From positions 1-64,000 of the forward strand of contig JABGUH010000027.1 of the NCBI GenBank assembly GCA_018646675.1: 64,000 nt of DNA, in the 5' to 3' direction. This DNA comes from Bdellovibrionales bacterium. Lineage in GTDB: Bacteria > Bdellovibrionota > Bacteriovoracia > Bacteriovoracales > Bacteriovoracaceae. Made by a program: the position numbers and the translations under genes. Positions 35,372-45,000 of this stretch are shown in pieces (positions within the stretch are counted from its first letter, which is position 1; every line of letters starts with the position of its first letter). The notes under the pieces are model-generated. The model ran no database searches, was not told the origin of the DNA, and saw nothing but the letters and a program-made list of their open reading frames with translations.

Positions 35372-36895
35372 CTATATATAGATGGATAGTCCAAGCAGAA
35401 GCTTCATATCCGTTGTTAATACTGTTCCATTTAAATTTCCATTCAGTGTTTTAGATGGGGAGAGGGTGTACTGCTCATAAATGATGCCAATATTTAGTCC
35501 AAGTCCAATTGGAACCAAAGAGTGTAGGTCCACTTCACTTTTAAAGCGGTATTTAAATCCTAGAGTATAGTATGGAAGTGCTAAAAGGTCTGCTCTCCAG
35601 CTTAGTGGGTTGGCGGCATTTGAGGTGGAGCGATAGACTCGTGCAGTACCTCTAGCGTAACCAGCTCCCACGTACCAAATTTTTTGTCCCACAACCTGTG
35701 GTCCTCCCTTTAAGTACCATTTGGCCCCTAATTGGAAACGCACCTCTTCAGTTCGGGCATTTCGTCCATCAATCGCTACAAAACTTGACCCGCCGATTAA
35801 CCCTACATCTAAAGCGAAAGAGCTAAGGTTGCGGTTGACCTTCTGCAGATGATATTCATATCCAACTGCCAGATGGATACCTCTTCCACGTTGGTCTGAA
35901 TCTGTTTCAACGGTATGGTCGGTCAGGGTGCTATTTGCATGTAGTAAAATCTCATGATTTCCCTGACTCTCTTCTTTACGTAGATGTTGTCTAACGTTGT
36001 AGGCAATTCCACTTTGAACCAGTTCAGAGCGAAGTTCTGGATCGGTATAGGCACTAGACCATCGTCCCCCATTTACTTGAACAAGATTTATCATGTTGGG
36101 GGAGATCTTTTTTAGGTTATCAATATTGCGGTCTCTGTACTGGTTATATACATTGGGATAACTAAATTTGCTGTTAGCAATGAATCCACCCATCTCTTGG
36201 TTGCGATAGAGGGTGTAGAGACCTCTATCTAGGGAATTAAATTTTTTCACCATCGCTGCAGTCGTTGTTTTAAGAATATTATTGCTAATTTTCTCCTCAA
36301 TCTTGCTACGATCAACTACATGTTCAACGTTGGAGATAAATTTTCTGGAACGTCCCTCCTCTCCTTGGGGATCTCTATTCCACACTCCATAGTTGGTGGT
36401 AACAATTTCTTTATGTTTCGCTGGTTTGATATGAGGTAGAAGTGTCACTGTTTGATATCTGTCTCCCCGGACAATTTTTGAATCGGGAATAACTTTTAAT
36501 TTACGACTGATATCGCTTTTTTTAGGAAAGATGCGTTTTTGTTGGCGAAAGTTCCAGGGTGAACGTCCACTTAGGGTATCCTGTCCTCGAATAAATAGCA
36601 GTGTTCCTCGCTTTACCAGCAGTGATGGCTGCTGTACCTTGGTTAGATACCACCCAGAGTGATTGCTTTCGACCAGAATGGCTTTTCCCTCAGCAACCGG
36701 AATTAGCTGGGGATAATCTACTGCCTTTTGAAGAAAAAAGACGCCGTCATCACCAACTTTAATGCCAACATCAGCTCCCTGATTGATCACGATCCCTTTG
36801 CGATTGCTATTAATCGCTAAAATCTGGGCCCCATCCTTGGCGCATAAACTCCAAGAGATCGCAAGTAGTAGAAAAATTACAGTTATGGCCTTCAC
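35372..36895 (-). CDS. Outer-membrane-type protein, paralogue of the neighbour
   Basis: 507 residues, signal peptide ~1-18, GTG start with a weak AAAAGG before it. The N-terminal domain (IAINSNRKGIVINQGADVGIKVGDDGVFF region) aligns with the gene at 34265 by pattern and likely arose by duplication. A long middle region follows, then an alternating-strand C-terminal half ending in LLLGLSIYI; here the last residue is Ile, not Phe. The two genes are 16 bases apart on the same strand and probably cotranscribed. The flagellar link through FlgT is only a fold-level guess. Confidence 0.55.
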   Translation of the reverse strand: MKAITVIFLLLAISWSLCAKDGAQILAINSNRKGIVINQGADVGIKVGDDGVFFLQKAVDYPQLIPVAEGKAILVESNHSGWYLTKVQQPSLLVKRGTLLFIRGQDTLSGRSPWNFRQQKRIFPKKSDISRKLKVIPDSKIVRGDRYQTVTLLPHIKPAKHKEIVTTNYGVWNRDPQGEEGRSRKFISNVEHVVDRSKIEEKISNNILKTTTAAMVKKFNSLDRGLYTLYRNQEMGGFIANSKFSYPNVYNQYRDRNIDNLKKISPNMINLVQVNGGRWSSAYTDPELRSELVQSGIAYNVRQHLRKEESQGNHEILLHANSTLTDHTVETDSDQRGRGIHLAVGYEYHLQKVNRNLSSFALDVGLIGGSSFVAIDGRNARTEEVRFQLGAKWYLKGGPQVVGQKIWYVGAGYARGTARVYRSTSNAANPLSWRADLLALPYYTLGFKYRFKSEVDLHSLVPIGLGLNIGIIYEQYTLSPSKTLNGNLNGTVLTTDMKLLLGLSIYI

Positions 36896-37030
36896 CCTTT
36901 TATTGTAACACCTTGATTTTTATTAGACGGTAGAGGGGAAGATATGACCGATCGCTATAAAGGTTAGTGGTTGAGTGTTTGCGCACAGCGGCAAAAAAGA
37001 GGGACACTCTATAATTTGGAGTGAATGTGG

Positions 37031-37059
37031 TTGAAAAAAGGTTGGATATTATCTATAAC
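37031..37059 (+). promoter_or_regulatory. Sigma-70 promoter of the 84-aa gene and trxB
   Basis: TTGAAA at 37031-37036 and TATAAC at 37054-37059 are 17 bases apart, five of six matches at each element. The predicted start point is about 60 bases before the ATG at 37127. Confidence 0.55.
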
Positions 37060-37126
37060 CATCCACACAATTAGGTAAAGTGATTCAAAAATTTTATTAA
37101 GTAATATAGATAGAGGGTGAGAGATT

Positions 37127-37381
37127 ATGGCCAGAAGAAAGAGCAGACCGACATATAGCTATCGTTGCAGCTTGACTGAAGCGAAGTATCGGACCACCCG
37201 TGAGGCACCCAATCCAGGAGAGCTTCTTTCAGTTAGAGCTTACTATGAGCTACATCCCGATGAGGATGATCGTCCAGAGAAGGTCAGGCGCGAAGAGGCG
37301 GAGTTGGCCGCCCAGCAAGAGAGTGAAAGTGCAGAGATGTTTGATGAGTTGGCGAGCATGGCGGAGAGTGGCCAGTCGTGA
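37127..37381 (+). CDS. Small hydrophilic protein coupled to trxB
   Basis: 84 residues, soluble, charged, with an Arg-rich start (MARRKSRPTYSYRC) and a Glu-rich end. AGAGGGTGAGAG precedes the ATG. Its stop overlaps the GTG start of trxB by four bases (GTGA), so the two are translationally coupled. I do not recognise the family. The coupling suggests a link to thiol redox control, but nothing in the sequence shows it. Confidence 0.6.
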   Translation: MARRKSRPTYSYRCSLTEAKYRTTREAPNPGELLSVRAYYELHPDEDDRPEKVRREEAELAAQQESESAEMFDELASMAESGQS

Positions 37382-38310
37382 GTAATGTTCTCTCGATGGT
37401 TATTATTGGCTCCGGTCCTGCCGGTTTTACTGCTGCAATCTATGCCGCTCGTGCTTCCATCGCTCCGACAATAGTTGAAGGAGCTCAACCGGGAGGACAG
37501 TTAACGACCACCACAGAGATTGAGAATTTTCCCGGATTTGAAGAGGGGATTACCGGTAGTGAGTTAATGGAGAAGATGAAACGCCAGGCGATTCGGTTTG
37601 GCGCAAATGTGCTAACAACCTCAGTGACTTCAATTGATCTTTCCCAACAGCCATTTAAAATTGAGTGTGAAGATGGGGAGACTATAAATTCTCATACCGT
37701 TGTAATCTCCACTGGGGCCAGTGCTAAATATTTAGGATTAGCAGAGGAGCAGGGGCTATTAGGGCGCGGAGTTAGTGCTTGCGCTACCTGCGATGGTTTT
37801 TTTTATAAAGAGCGCGTAGTTCACGTAGTTGGTGGTGGAGATACTGCGATGGAAGAGGCACTCTTTCTTGCAAAGTTCGCATCAAAGGTCTATATCGTCC
37901 ATCGTCGAGATGCGCTACGAGCTTCCCAAGCGATGCAGCAGCGAGTGTTGGATCACCCTAAAATTGATGTGGTTTGGAATAGTGTTGTCACCAAAATCCT
38001 ATCCGATAGTTCTGGAGTAACAGGGATCGCGGTGAAAAATACAGATACGAATGAGATTTCAGAGCGTCAGACTGATGGTCTATTTATGGGGATTGGCCAC
38101 AATCCTAATACCGAATTTCTTGCTGGACAGGTAGCATTAGATGATGAGGGATTTGTTATAACTTCTACCGGTGGAAGGACTAATTTGCCAGGTGTCTATG
38201 CTTGTGGTGATGTTCAAGATCCTATTTTTCGACAGGCAATCACTGCTGCCGGTAGTGGATGTATGGCCGCAATGGCCGCTGAAGAGTATCTAGCAACATT
38301 AGAGAGTTAG
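37378..38310 (+). CDS. trxB: Thioredoxin reductase
   Basis: 310 residues. It has the FAD-binding GSGPAGFTAAIYAARA at the start, the redox centre SACATCDGFF in mid-chain with both cysteines, and the NADPH site VVGGGDTAMEEALFL. The C-terminal FAD box is GVYACGDVQDP. It reduces thioredoxin with NADPH. It starts with GTG inside the end of the 84-aa gene. Confidence 0.96.
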   Translation: MSNVLSMVIIGSGPAGFTAAIYAARASIAPTIVEGAQPGGQLTTTTEIENFPGFEEGITGSELMEKMKRQAIRFGANVLTTSVTSIDLSQQPFKIECEDGETINSHTVVISTGASAKYLGLAEEQGLLGRGVSACATCDGFFYKERVVHVVGGGDTAMEEALFLAKFASKVYIVHRRDALRASQAMQQRVLDHPKIDVVWNSVVTKILSDSSGVTGIAVKNTDTNEISERQTDGLFMGIGHNPNTEFLAGQVALDDEGFVITSTGGRTNLPGVYACGDVQDPIFRQAITAAGSGCMAAMAAEEYLATLES

Positions 38311-38435
38311 TTACACTTATTTCATAACGACCCAGCAGTTCAAGGCTTGATATTTAGTTAAATTGCTAGAGTAAAAGCCTCCATTTTAGTGGCCAACCTA
38401 TTTATATTACGTAATAAAAATCTCAATTACTTTTT

Positions 38436-38465
38436 TTGACATCGTATCTTTAAGTTTGAGATAAT
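38436..38465 (+). promoter_or_regulatory. Sigma-70 promoter of the enoyl-CoA hydratase-like gene
   Basis: TTGACA (38436-38441, perfect) and GATAAT (38460-38465, five of six) are separated by 18 bases. The ATG at 38547 is about 75 bases below the expected start. Confidence 0.6.
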
Positions 38466-38546
38466 AATTGTACCTAAGGTGCTGATACGATGGATTGTGT
38501 GATCAGTGCTGGAACCACGGCTAACTCCAAACCAAGGAAGGTGAAG

Positions 38547-39377
38547 ATGGCCAATCTTTTTCATTATAACACATTGCATGTCTCTCTCGATCGTCTCACT
38601 AAATCTTTGGTGGTGAAGTTAAATCGCCCTAGAGATAACAATGCGATAAATGGAGAGATGATTTTTGAGTTGGAGAGCATTCTCGCTTGGTGTACCTCTC
38701 ACTTGGAGATTAACTCAATTGTTCTAACCAGCACTGGCCCGCTATTCTCTTGTGGTGCGGACGTGGCCGAGATGGAGTCACTGGGGAAAGAGCGGTTGAA
38801 AAAAAGACTAACTAAAATTCAAAAATTGATCTACTCCATGTTTTTTATGCCTCAGACCGTTATTGCAGACCTACGTGGAGAAGCTGTTGGACTAGGAGCA
38901 GAGCTGGTGATCGGGGCAGATCTACGTTTTGCTCAGGAGGGGGCGACGGTATCCCTCTCGCATCTGGATCATGGTCTAACTCCCTGCTGTGGTGGTGTGG
39001 GCTTTCTTGGCGCTACGATTAATCCCGCTTGGAGCAGGAACTGGATTTTGGATGGAGGTCCCATTCCGATGGAGCAACTTACCAATTCAGGATTTGTCAC
39101 TACTCTCTATCCAACATTAACTCCGGAGTGTCTGGAGGCAAATCCAGCACATCCACTCTATCTGGCCCTTAAGCGAGTTGCCGCTCAGGCTCCGGTTCAG
39201 CGGATACAAGCTAAACGCAGCTTGTTAGAAGCGATACTTCCCAACCTCGATCGAGCATTGGATTTTGAGCGTCAATTTGCTTTTGCTGGTTTGGAAAGTG
39301 AAGATTGGCGTGAGGCGGGATGCTCTGGTGAGGCAATTTTTAAGTCGGCTCGGGAGTTTACGCACTCGATTTCCTAG
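38547..39377 (+). CDS. Enoyl-CoA hydratase/isomerase (crotonase) family protein
   Basis: 276 residues from the ATG at 38547 (GGAAGGTGAAG upstream); the in-frame ATG at 38490 falls close to the promoter and lacks a ribosome site. The crotonase fold shows as VKLNRPRDNNAING, LTSTGPLFSCGADVAEM and ADLRGEAVGLGAELVIGADL, the oxyanion-hole segments of the family. The usual catalytic Glu pair of hydratases is not obvious after LSHLDHGLTPCCGG, so the reaction is open. Such enzymes act on acyl-CoA thioesters. It stands alone with its own promoter. Confidence 0.8.
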   Translation: MANLFHYNTLHVSLDRLTKSLVVKLNRPRDNNAINGEMIFELESILAWCTSHLEINSIVLTSTGPLFSCGADVAEMESLGKERLKKRLTKIQKLIYSMFFMPQTVIADLRGEAVGLGAELVIGADLRFAQEGATVSLSHLDHGLTPCCGGVGFLGATINPAWSRNWILDGGPIPMEQLTNSGFVTTLYPTLTPECLEANPAHPLYLALKRVAAQAPVQRIQAKRSLLEAILPNLDRALDFERQFAFAGLESEDWREAGCSGEAIFKSAREFTHSIS

Positions 39378-39447
39378 TATATAAATATTATTCAAGTACC
39401 TTCAGGTAAATAATTTCTTTTCGTATGTGAAAGCAGGAGAGGTCGTG

Positions 39448-39927
39448 ATGAGCAAAGAGAATACGCTGGATATTTTAATTTCCAAGGCAATTGATGAGGA
39501 GATTAATGCTCAACAATTCTATCTTAAAGCCTTAGGGCGTGAGGTTGATGATCAGACTAGGCATTTTTTAGAAGAGCTGGTTGAAGATGAGAAGCGACAT
39601 GAGATGATGTTACGCAATTTGCGGGAAGTTGAGATTTACGATAAGGATTTAACGATTGATTCATCTTTACTCGAAGAGATTAGATCAAAATATATGATCT
39701 CCGAGTTAGCTTGGAGTGACTCCATTACCATGGAGTCTGTTTTGGATATGGCCCAAAAACGGGAGTATAAAGCAGTTCAGTTCTTCTCTAAAATGTCAGA
39801 GCTGCCTATTCATCCTGAGATCCAGACACTCTTTCTCAAGATGAAAGAGGAGGAGGAAGGACATCATCGTGAGATTGAAAATCGTTTTCTTGCTTTACGG
39901 GGCGAGCTGGGTAATGAGTTAGGATGA
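39448..39927 (+). CDS. Ferritin-like / rubrerythrin-type diiron protein
   Basis: 159 residues from the ATG at 39448 (GGAGAGG upstream). It shows the two-fold four-helix pattern of diiron ferritin-like domains: EEINAQQFY and EDEKRHEMML in the first half, then REYKAVQFF and EEEEGHHREIE in the second. Each half has Glu plus ExxH. There is no C-terminal rubredoxin domain, so it is rubrerythrin-like without the electron donor. It may handle iron or peroxide. It overlaps the next gene by four bases (ATGA). Confidence 0.85.
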   Translation: MSKENTLDILISKAIDEEINAQQFYLKALGREVDDQTRHFLEELVEDEKRHEMMLRNLREVEIYDKDLTIDSSLLEEIRSKYMISELAWSDSITMESVLDMAQKREYKAVQFFSKMSELPIHPEIQTLFLKMKEEEEGHHREIENRFLALRGELGNELG

Positions 39928-41354
39928 TCTGTTATAAAAATTCGTTAGAACCACAGCAAAAAGCATTTAAAATTAATATGGATCCCTCCATTTATGGCAG
40001 CTTTGCAGAGATTGGAGCCGGCCAAGAGGTGGCTCGTTACTTCTTTCAGGCGGGGGCCACTGCTGGAACAGTCGCCCGCACAATTTCAGCCTATGACATG
40101 GCGATGAGTGACTCTCTTTATGAGGATAGCTCAAATAATCGCTATGTCAGCCAAGAGCGACTGATCCAAATGTTGGATTTTGAGTACAATTTTCTTTTGG
40201 AGCAGCTAGATAAGTCAAGAGGGGCCACTAGTTCATTCTTCACTTTTGCCAACACTATTGCCGCCAGAAGTTATCGTCGTGGGCATCGCTGTCATGGATG
40301 GCTTGGGGTGAAGTTGCAATCCACCCCTAAAGCAGTTCCATCGAGACTTATTCTGCATGTCAACCTTCTGGATCAGGAGAATGTTTTTCAGCAGCAGGCA
40401 GTAGGCATCTTGGGAGTAAATCTAATCTATGCCTGTTTTTATGCAACAGATTTAGACCAGTCTGCTTTCTTGGACTCTCTAATGGAGGGATTAAGCTCTG
40501 ATCGAATTGAAATTGATATGATTACAGTTAGCGGTGATGCATTTAATAATTTTGATGACCGTCTGTTGTCGCTGGAGCTAGTACGTAAAGGATTAACCGG
40601 AGCAGTTCTTTTTGATGTGGACGGTACTGTTATGCCCGTAGCAGATGCGATCTATAAGAAGAGTGTTCTTCTTTTGCGGGGTGGATTCCGTCCTCCCACT
40701 AAATATAATTTTGATATGCTAGAGTGTGGCTTACGGGCATTTAAAGAGAGTTTGGAGCCGCATGAGCGTGAGGAGGTGATCTCGTTGGTTGAGATCAGCA
40801 TGAGCAAGCTGTTTGATCGAGACACCGAGATTGACTATCAGGATTTTTTAAGTCGGGTGGACCTATTAAGTCTCTCTAAACAACGGGTTTTAATCTCAGG
40901 ATACAAAGATTATGTCTCCTTAAAAGAGTATTTGGCCAAACAGACCAACAAATATTTAGGTTTAGTGATGGCCACCTACAACATTGAGTTTCTTCTTAAT
41001 GAGATGAATCACCTGGAAGGTGGACTAGGTCTTTTAGGAAGTATTGGGGCCATCTTTGGGCGTCGTACCAGAGCTTTTATCTATCCGACAGTTAAGGATG
41101 AGTTGAACCCAGATTTAGATGATTTGATTACCTTGGATACACTTGCTCTCTCTGATAAGTTACGCCCCTTAATGCAATACCTACGTGACGGTGGGTTGCT
41201 GGTGGATATTGTTGATTATAACCCCGAGGTGGTTCATATCTGGTCTCGAATCGTGCTGGAGTTGATGCAGGCAGGAGAGAGTGGATGGGAGGAGATGGTT
41301 CCCGCAGAGATCTTGGGGTATATTAAAAAGCAACGTCTCTTTATGAACAGTTAA
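39924..41354 (+). CDS. Conserved protein of unknown function (GSFAEIGAGQEVAR family)
   Basis: 476 residues. The N-terminal block MDPSIYGSFAEIGAGQEVAR and the FFQAGATAGTVARTISAYDM stretch are hallmarks of a family found in Bacteroidetes and delta-proteobacteria and often labelled with unrelated names such as TonB receptor or nicotinate-nucleotide adenylyltransferase. The family function is not established to my knowledge. No transmembrane or signal segment is visible, so it is cytoplasmic. Translation is coupled to the ferritin-like gene by the ATGA overlap. Confidence 0.7.
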   Translation: MICYKNSLEPQQKAFKINMDPSIYGSFAEIGAGQEVARYFFQAGATAGTVARTISAYDMAMSDSLYEDSSNNRYVSQERLIQMLDFEYNFLLEQLDKSRGATSSFFTFANTIAARSYRRGHRCHGWLGVKLQSTPKAVPSRLILHVNLLDQENVFQQQAVGILGVNLIYACFYATDLDQSAFLDSLMEGLSSDRIEIDMITVSGDAFNNFDDRLLSLELVRKGLTGAVLFDVDGTVMPVADAIYKKSVLLLRGGFRPPTKYNFDMLECGLRAFKESLEPHEREEVISLVEISMSKLFDRDTEIDYQDFLSRVDLLSLSKQRVLISGYKDYVSLKEYLAKQTNKYLGLVMATYNIEFLLNEMNHLEGGLGLLGSIGAIFGRRTRAFIYPTVKDELNPDLDDLITLDTLALSDKLRPLMQYLRDGGLLVDIVDYNPEVVHIWSRIVLELMQAGESGWEEMVPAEILGYIKKQRLFMNS

Positions 41355-41610
41355 TTTGCACAACCCCCAACCCATTGTGAGATGCGAAACCAGATAGATT
41401 TGCCCCGCAAGGCGTCATCGATAAAAAAATACCCTACTCAGATCCTTAAAAAATTATTTAGCTGTCACCATTACGTAATTTTAGCTACTTATTTATAAAG
41501 AGATGGAATGTTTTTTGCTCTATCATCACCAGAGAGTGATTAGCGCAAAAAAGCGCTTGAAAGAGCTGTGTCATACATAATATGTTGACCATCACACAAA
41601 GGAGGCATTG
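41355..41610 (+). other. Intergenic region before ssb
   Basis: No ORF. Two small inverted repeats are seen: ATCAC-CAGAGA-GTGAT (about 41525-41540) and GCGC-AAAAAA-GCGC (about 41543-41556). AAAGGAGG precedes the ssb ATG. No convincing promoter pair was found. Confidence 0.35.
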
Positions 41611-42045
41611 ATGAGTGTGAATAAAGTAATCCTGTTAGGAAGATTGGGCCAGGACCCAGAGTTAAAGTATACCCCTTCGGGAGCCGCAGTCTGTAATTTC
41701 TCACTAGCAACCAGTGAGGCGTGGACAGATAAGAGTGGCCAGAAACAAGAGAAGACTGAGTGGCATCGAATTGTTGTTTGGAGTAAGTTGGCAGAGGTCT
41801 GTAATCAATACCTCAGTAAGGGGCGTGAAGCCTATGTTGAGGGCAAGTTACAGACACGCTCTTGGGACGATAAGGATGGTAATAAAAAGTATACCACCGA
41901 GATCAACGCAACGACTGTCCAGTTTATTGGTGGACGAGCACAGGCTGACTCCAGTGCACCTCGACCTTCAGCCCCTGCATCCTCAGATAACAACTATGTT
42001 GCTAAAGAGGATAGTAACTTTACTGCGGACGATATTCCGTTTTAA
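41611..42045 (+). CDS. ssb: Single-stranded DNA-binding protein
   Basis: 144 residues from the ATG at 41611, five bases after AAAGGAGG. The OB-fold runs [20 protein letters not shown] ... [20 protein letters not shown] ... [20 protein letters not shown] Pro/Ala/Ser-rich linker ends in the acidic tip DDIPF, which recruits partner proteins. It coats single-stranded DNA in replication and repair. Confidence 0.97.
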   Translation: MSVNKVILLGRLGQDPELKYTPSGAAVCNFSLATSEAWTDKSGQKQEKTEWHRIVVWSKLAEVCNQYLSKGREAYVEGKLQTRSWDDKDGNKKYTTEINATTVQFIGGRAQADSSAPRPSAPASSDNNYVAKEDSNFTADDIPF

Positions 42046-42068
42046 AGAGAGCTTAAAATTTATGGTGA

Positions 42069-45000
42069 TCAGTGGGGGAGGCTATAAAATGCATCCTCCA
42101 CCTGTTTGCCACAGTACTTAATCTCCTCCACCATCCACTTCTCATTAGTCACTACCGGTTTTCCTGCAGATGTAGCACCATTTTTAAGTCGCCATTTTAT
42201 TCCATTAAGGCATAGCTTCGTCTTCTCTCTGACCCGCCTGATTTTAATATTACTTAGAATCAGATCATTTTGAGCAATATGTGCTTCAACAATAGGAGAG
42301 AATAGGCCGATGATCGCATCTAAACGACACTGCTGTAGTGGTTTATTGTAGCCATCACTAGGTAGAAATTTTGAGACACTCTTAGAGCAGTTAGTTAGCC
42401 CCCTCTCTCCTTGTTTTTCAATTTTATCCATCACTACATCATCAGGCTTGAATGCATTTAATGCACCTTCCTTTATATAGCGTAGTGGGTGTTTCCATGG
42501 ATCAATTGTAATTCGGCGAAAGCGTGTAAGAGACTCTCTTGTCTTTTTAAGCATAATGTTCTGACTACTTCTAAACTTTAGATCATTGCTACACCAGTTG
42601 ATTAGAGTCTCAATATCTGGCTTGCCTCGTGAAGAGATCTCCAGTGGTGGATTATCCAGACATTGATTATATTCATCGATCAGCACCCTTTGGGTCTCTC
42701 TACTTTGCTGCGGGTCTTTAACAACACCACTTAATTGGTGGGCCAACAGTTTAGGGGCAATAGTTTTTGCACTGGTAATGGCAAACTGACTCATCTGATG
42801 GGCCATCTGAGTACGCTGTTGCTGCTTAGTTGGGGCATTTAAAGCAGTGGTTAACTTCAACTTTAGACTATCTGTGATTAACGTACCATGTAGCGTCTGT
42901 CGTAGTTGGATAATTTTATCCTGATCTTCCTTATTAAGATCTTCTTCCATTGGAAATATCTCTTCGAGTTTTGCAGCAAGAGCTAGATCAACTGCCCGAT
43001 GAGTGCTCTGTTCGGTACATTTTTTTAATTTCTCTTTAAATCCGCTCTCTCCCTGATCTAGACATTGGGAGAACTCCGATGTTAGTTTTTCTATGAGGGC
43101 CTTGGTCGCCTGAGGATTGCGTAATTTACCTGCTAGCTTTTGAGCAATCAGCTCTTGGGACATCGCCTTCGCACCATTTATGGAGAACTCATTCAATAAC
43201 TCTTTCATCTGAACTCTCTTCTGACTCTTGTCTTTGTTCTGAACTACTTTAGCTAACCTCTCTTTAAATGGTGTTGTCAGTAGCTCATGCCGCAGACGGG
43301 CTTGCAATGCGCCGTTGGTGGTGCCTTTACCTGTGGGAAAAGCTTCCTCTAAATTTTGTTGGAGTACCAGATCTACTCCTGCAATACGAGACTCCAGTTC
43401 GAAATTGGCGATCTGTCCCATGCTGGGTTGATCAGCAGGTAAATTAGTTAATAGCTCTTTCATGCTATTTTGTCGCTGCTGGATAAATTCACTTCGAACA
43501 GCATCGTCAGTGATATACTCTTTGGTGCTTGCCTCTAGAATTTGTGGCGTCAACATGGGGATGGCGGCCCTAGTTACTAGCTCCTTACATATCGGAGTTG
43601 CTTTTTCCATACTAGGAGCAAAAGTTTCAACACTTGCTATGTCGGTAGTCTGTTGTTTAAAGCAGCCTAGATTAATTTGTGTCAATTTATTTAGTTGATC
43701 CGGGGAAAGAGAGATCTCCCCACTTTCATTTAACCCCTCTTGGTCAATCATGCGCTTAACCACATGAGGGGTAACCTGTTTAATCATCATAAGAGAGCCC
43801 TGTTTGATGCAATCGACAACTCTTTGCTGAGGCATTACCGATGGTTGATTCTTTGAACTGTTAAGAAGCTTTTGATGAATGGGGCGCATACACTCTTTAA
43901 TCACCTTTTCGGTATTAGTATAGATGGAATTAAATTGAGCATGATCAGTTGGTAGTTGTTCCGCCAGTTTAGCTCTAATTGCGTGGAGAGCACTCGCCTC
44001 TACTGTTTTTGCCATTACCACACCGATACAATTTTTCGGGTCATAACTATCCTCTTCTTGAATTTTCCGACAGGGGGCAAGGGCTTGCTGTTCAACCATC
44101 CGTTTCATCTCGGTCACCGCCAATATTCCTTTCTGATTACTAGTATTAAACGTCTTTGCGATATCTGGATTAGTCATCAGCTGTCTGCCGAGAATCAATT
44201 TGGCCCCAAGATCTTTGGTATTGTTAGCACATAAGGTGACAATACTTGCATAACCATCAGTGCCAGCTAGCTTTAGCTGTGCAAAATTGGCGCTTTTGCC
44301 ATCATTTAGTACAATATTTTTTGATTGTAGACATTGATTAAAATGATTAACCACTTGTGTGGCTGACTGTTTTGCGGCTTGCTTTATCTCTGTGGATGGG
44401 TTTGGATCAACCTTTCCATCTAGATCAGTGGCATATTGAAGGGCAAAGGTATCTGCAGCACTGCTTTCAATCGTATGTTGAGCAGCATTGGTCATCGCTG
44501 CCATTACGCACCCTTTGATAACGTTGGTCACCCTGCTTTGAAGGTTGCTCTCAGCCCTTTGCTGCTCATCTTTACTCTGCTCGTGCTGGATTTTTTTTCT
44601 GGCCTGTTTAATTAGTGGAAAGTATCGCTTTTGAGCACAACGTCGATATTGATCTCTGGCCGTTGTCTCGATACGAGCGAACTCTGCAGAGGAGAGCATC
44701 GCCCCAAGTTTATCTCTAAATGTATAGAGTAGAACTTTCTCTCCTACTCGATAGGTCGCAGAGACACTAAATTTGGCGTCGCAGGACTCCATCTGATCTT
44801 CACCATTGGCATCTTTTAAGCAGAGCATGTAGTCAGCTGTCACCTGCTCAACCATATTTGGTATCTCACTTTTTGGTATTTTTATATCGGCCAGCATTTT
44901 TGCCAGAGTTTTTACCAGAAATAATTTCCTCGCCTCTCTTCCCACCGTCTCTTTATTGGTGAATGGCATCAAGCCTGGTGTATGCATCTGGGCAACTTCT

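Noticed and set aside
41541..41600. Possible ssb promoter TTGAAA with TAATAT
   Set aside because: The spacer is only about 15 bases and better pairs are not present, so it was not listed.
41714..42121. 135-aa ORF overlapping ssb
   Set aside because: Alternate frame of ssb; low-complexity and basic, with no recognisable domain.
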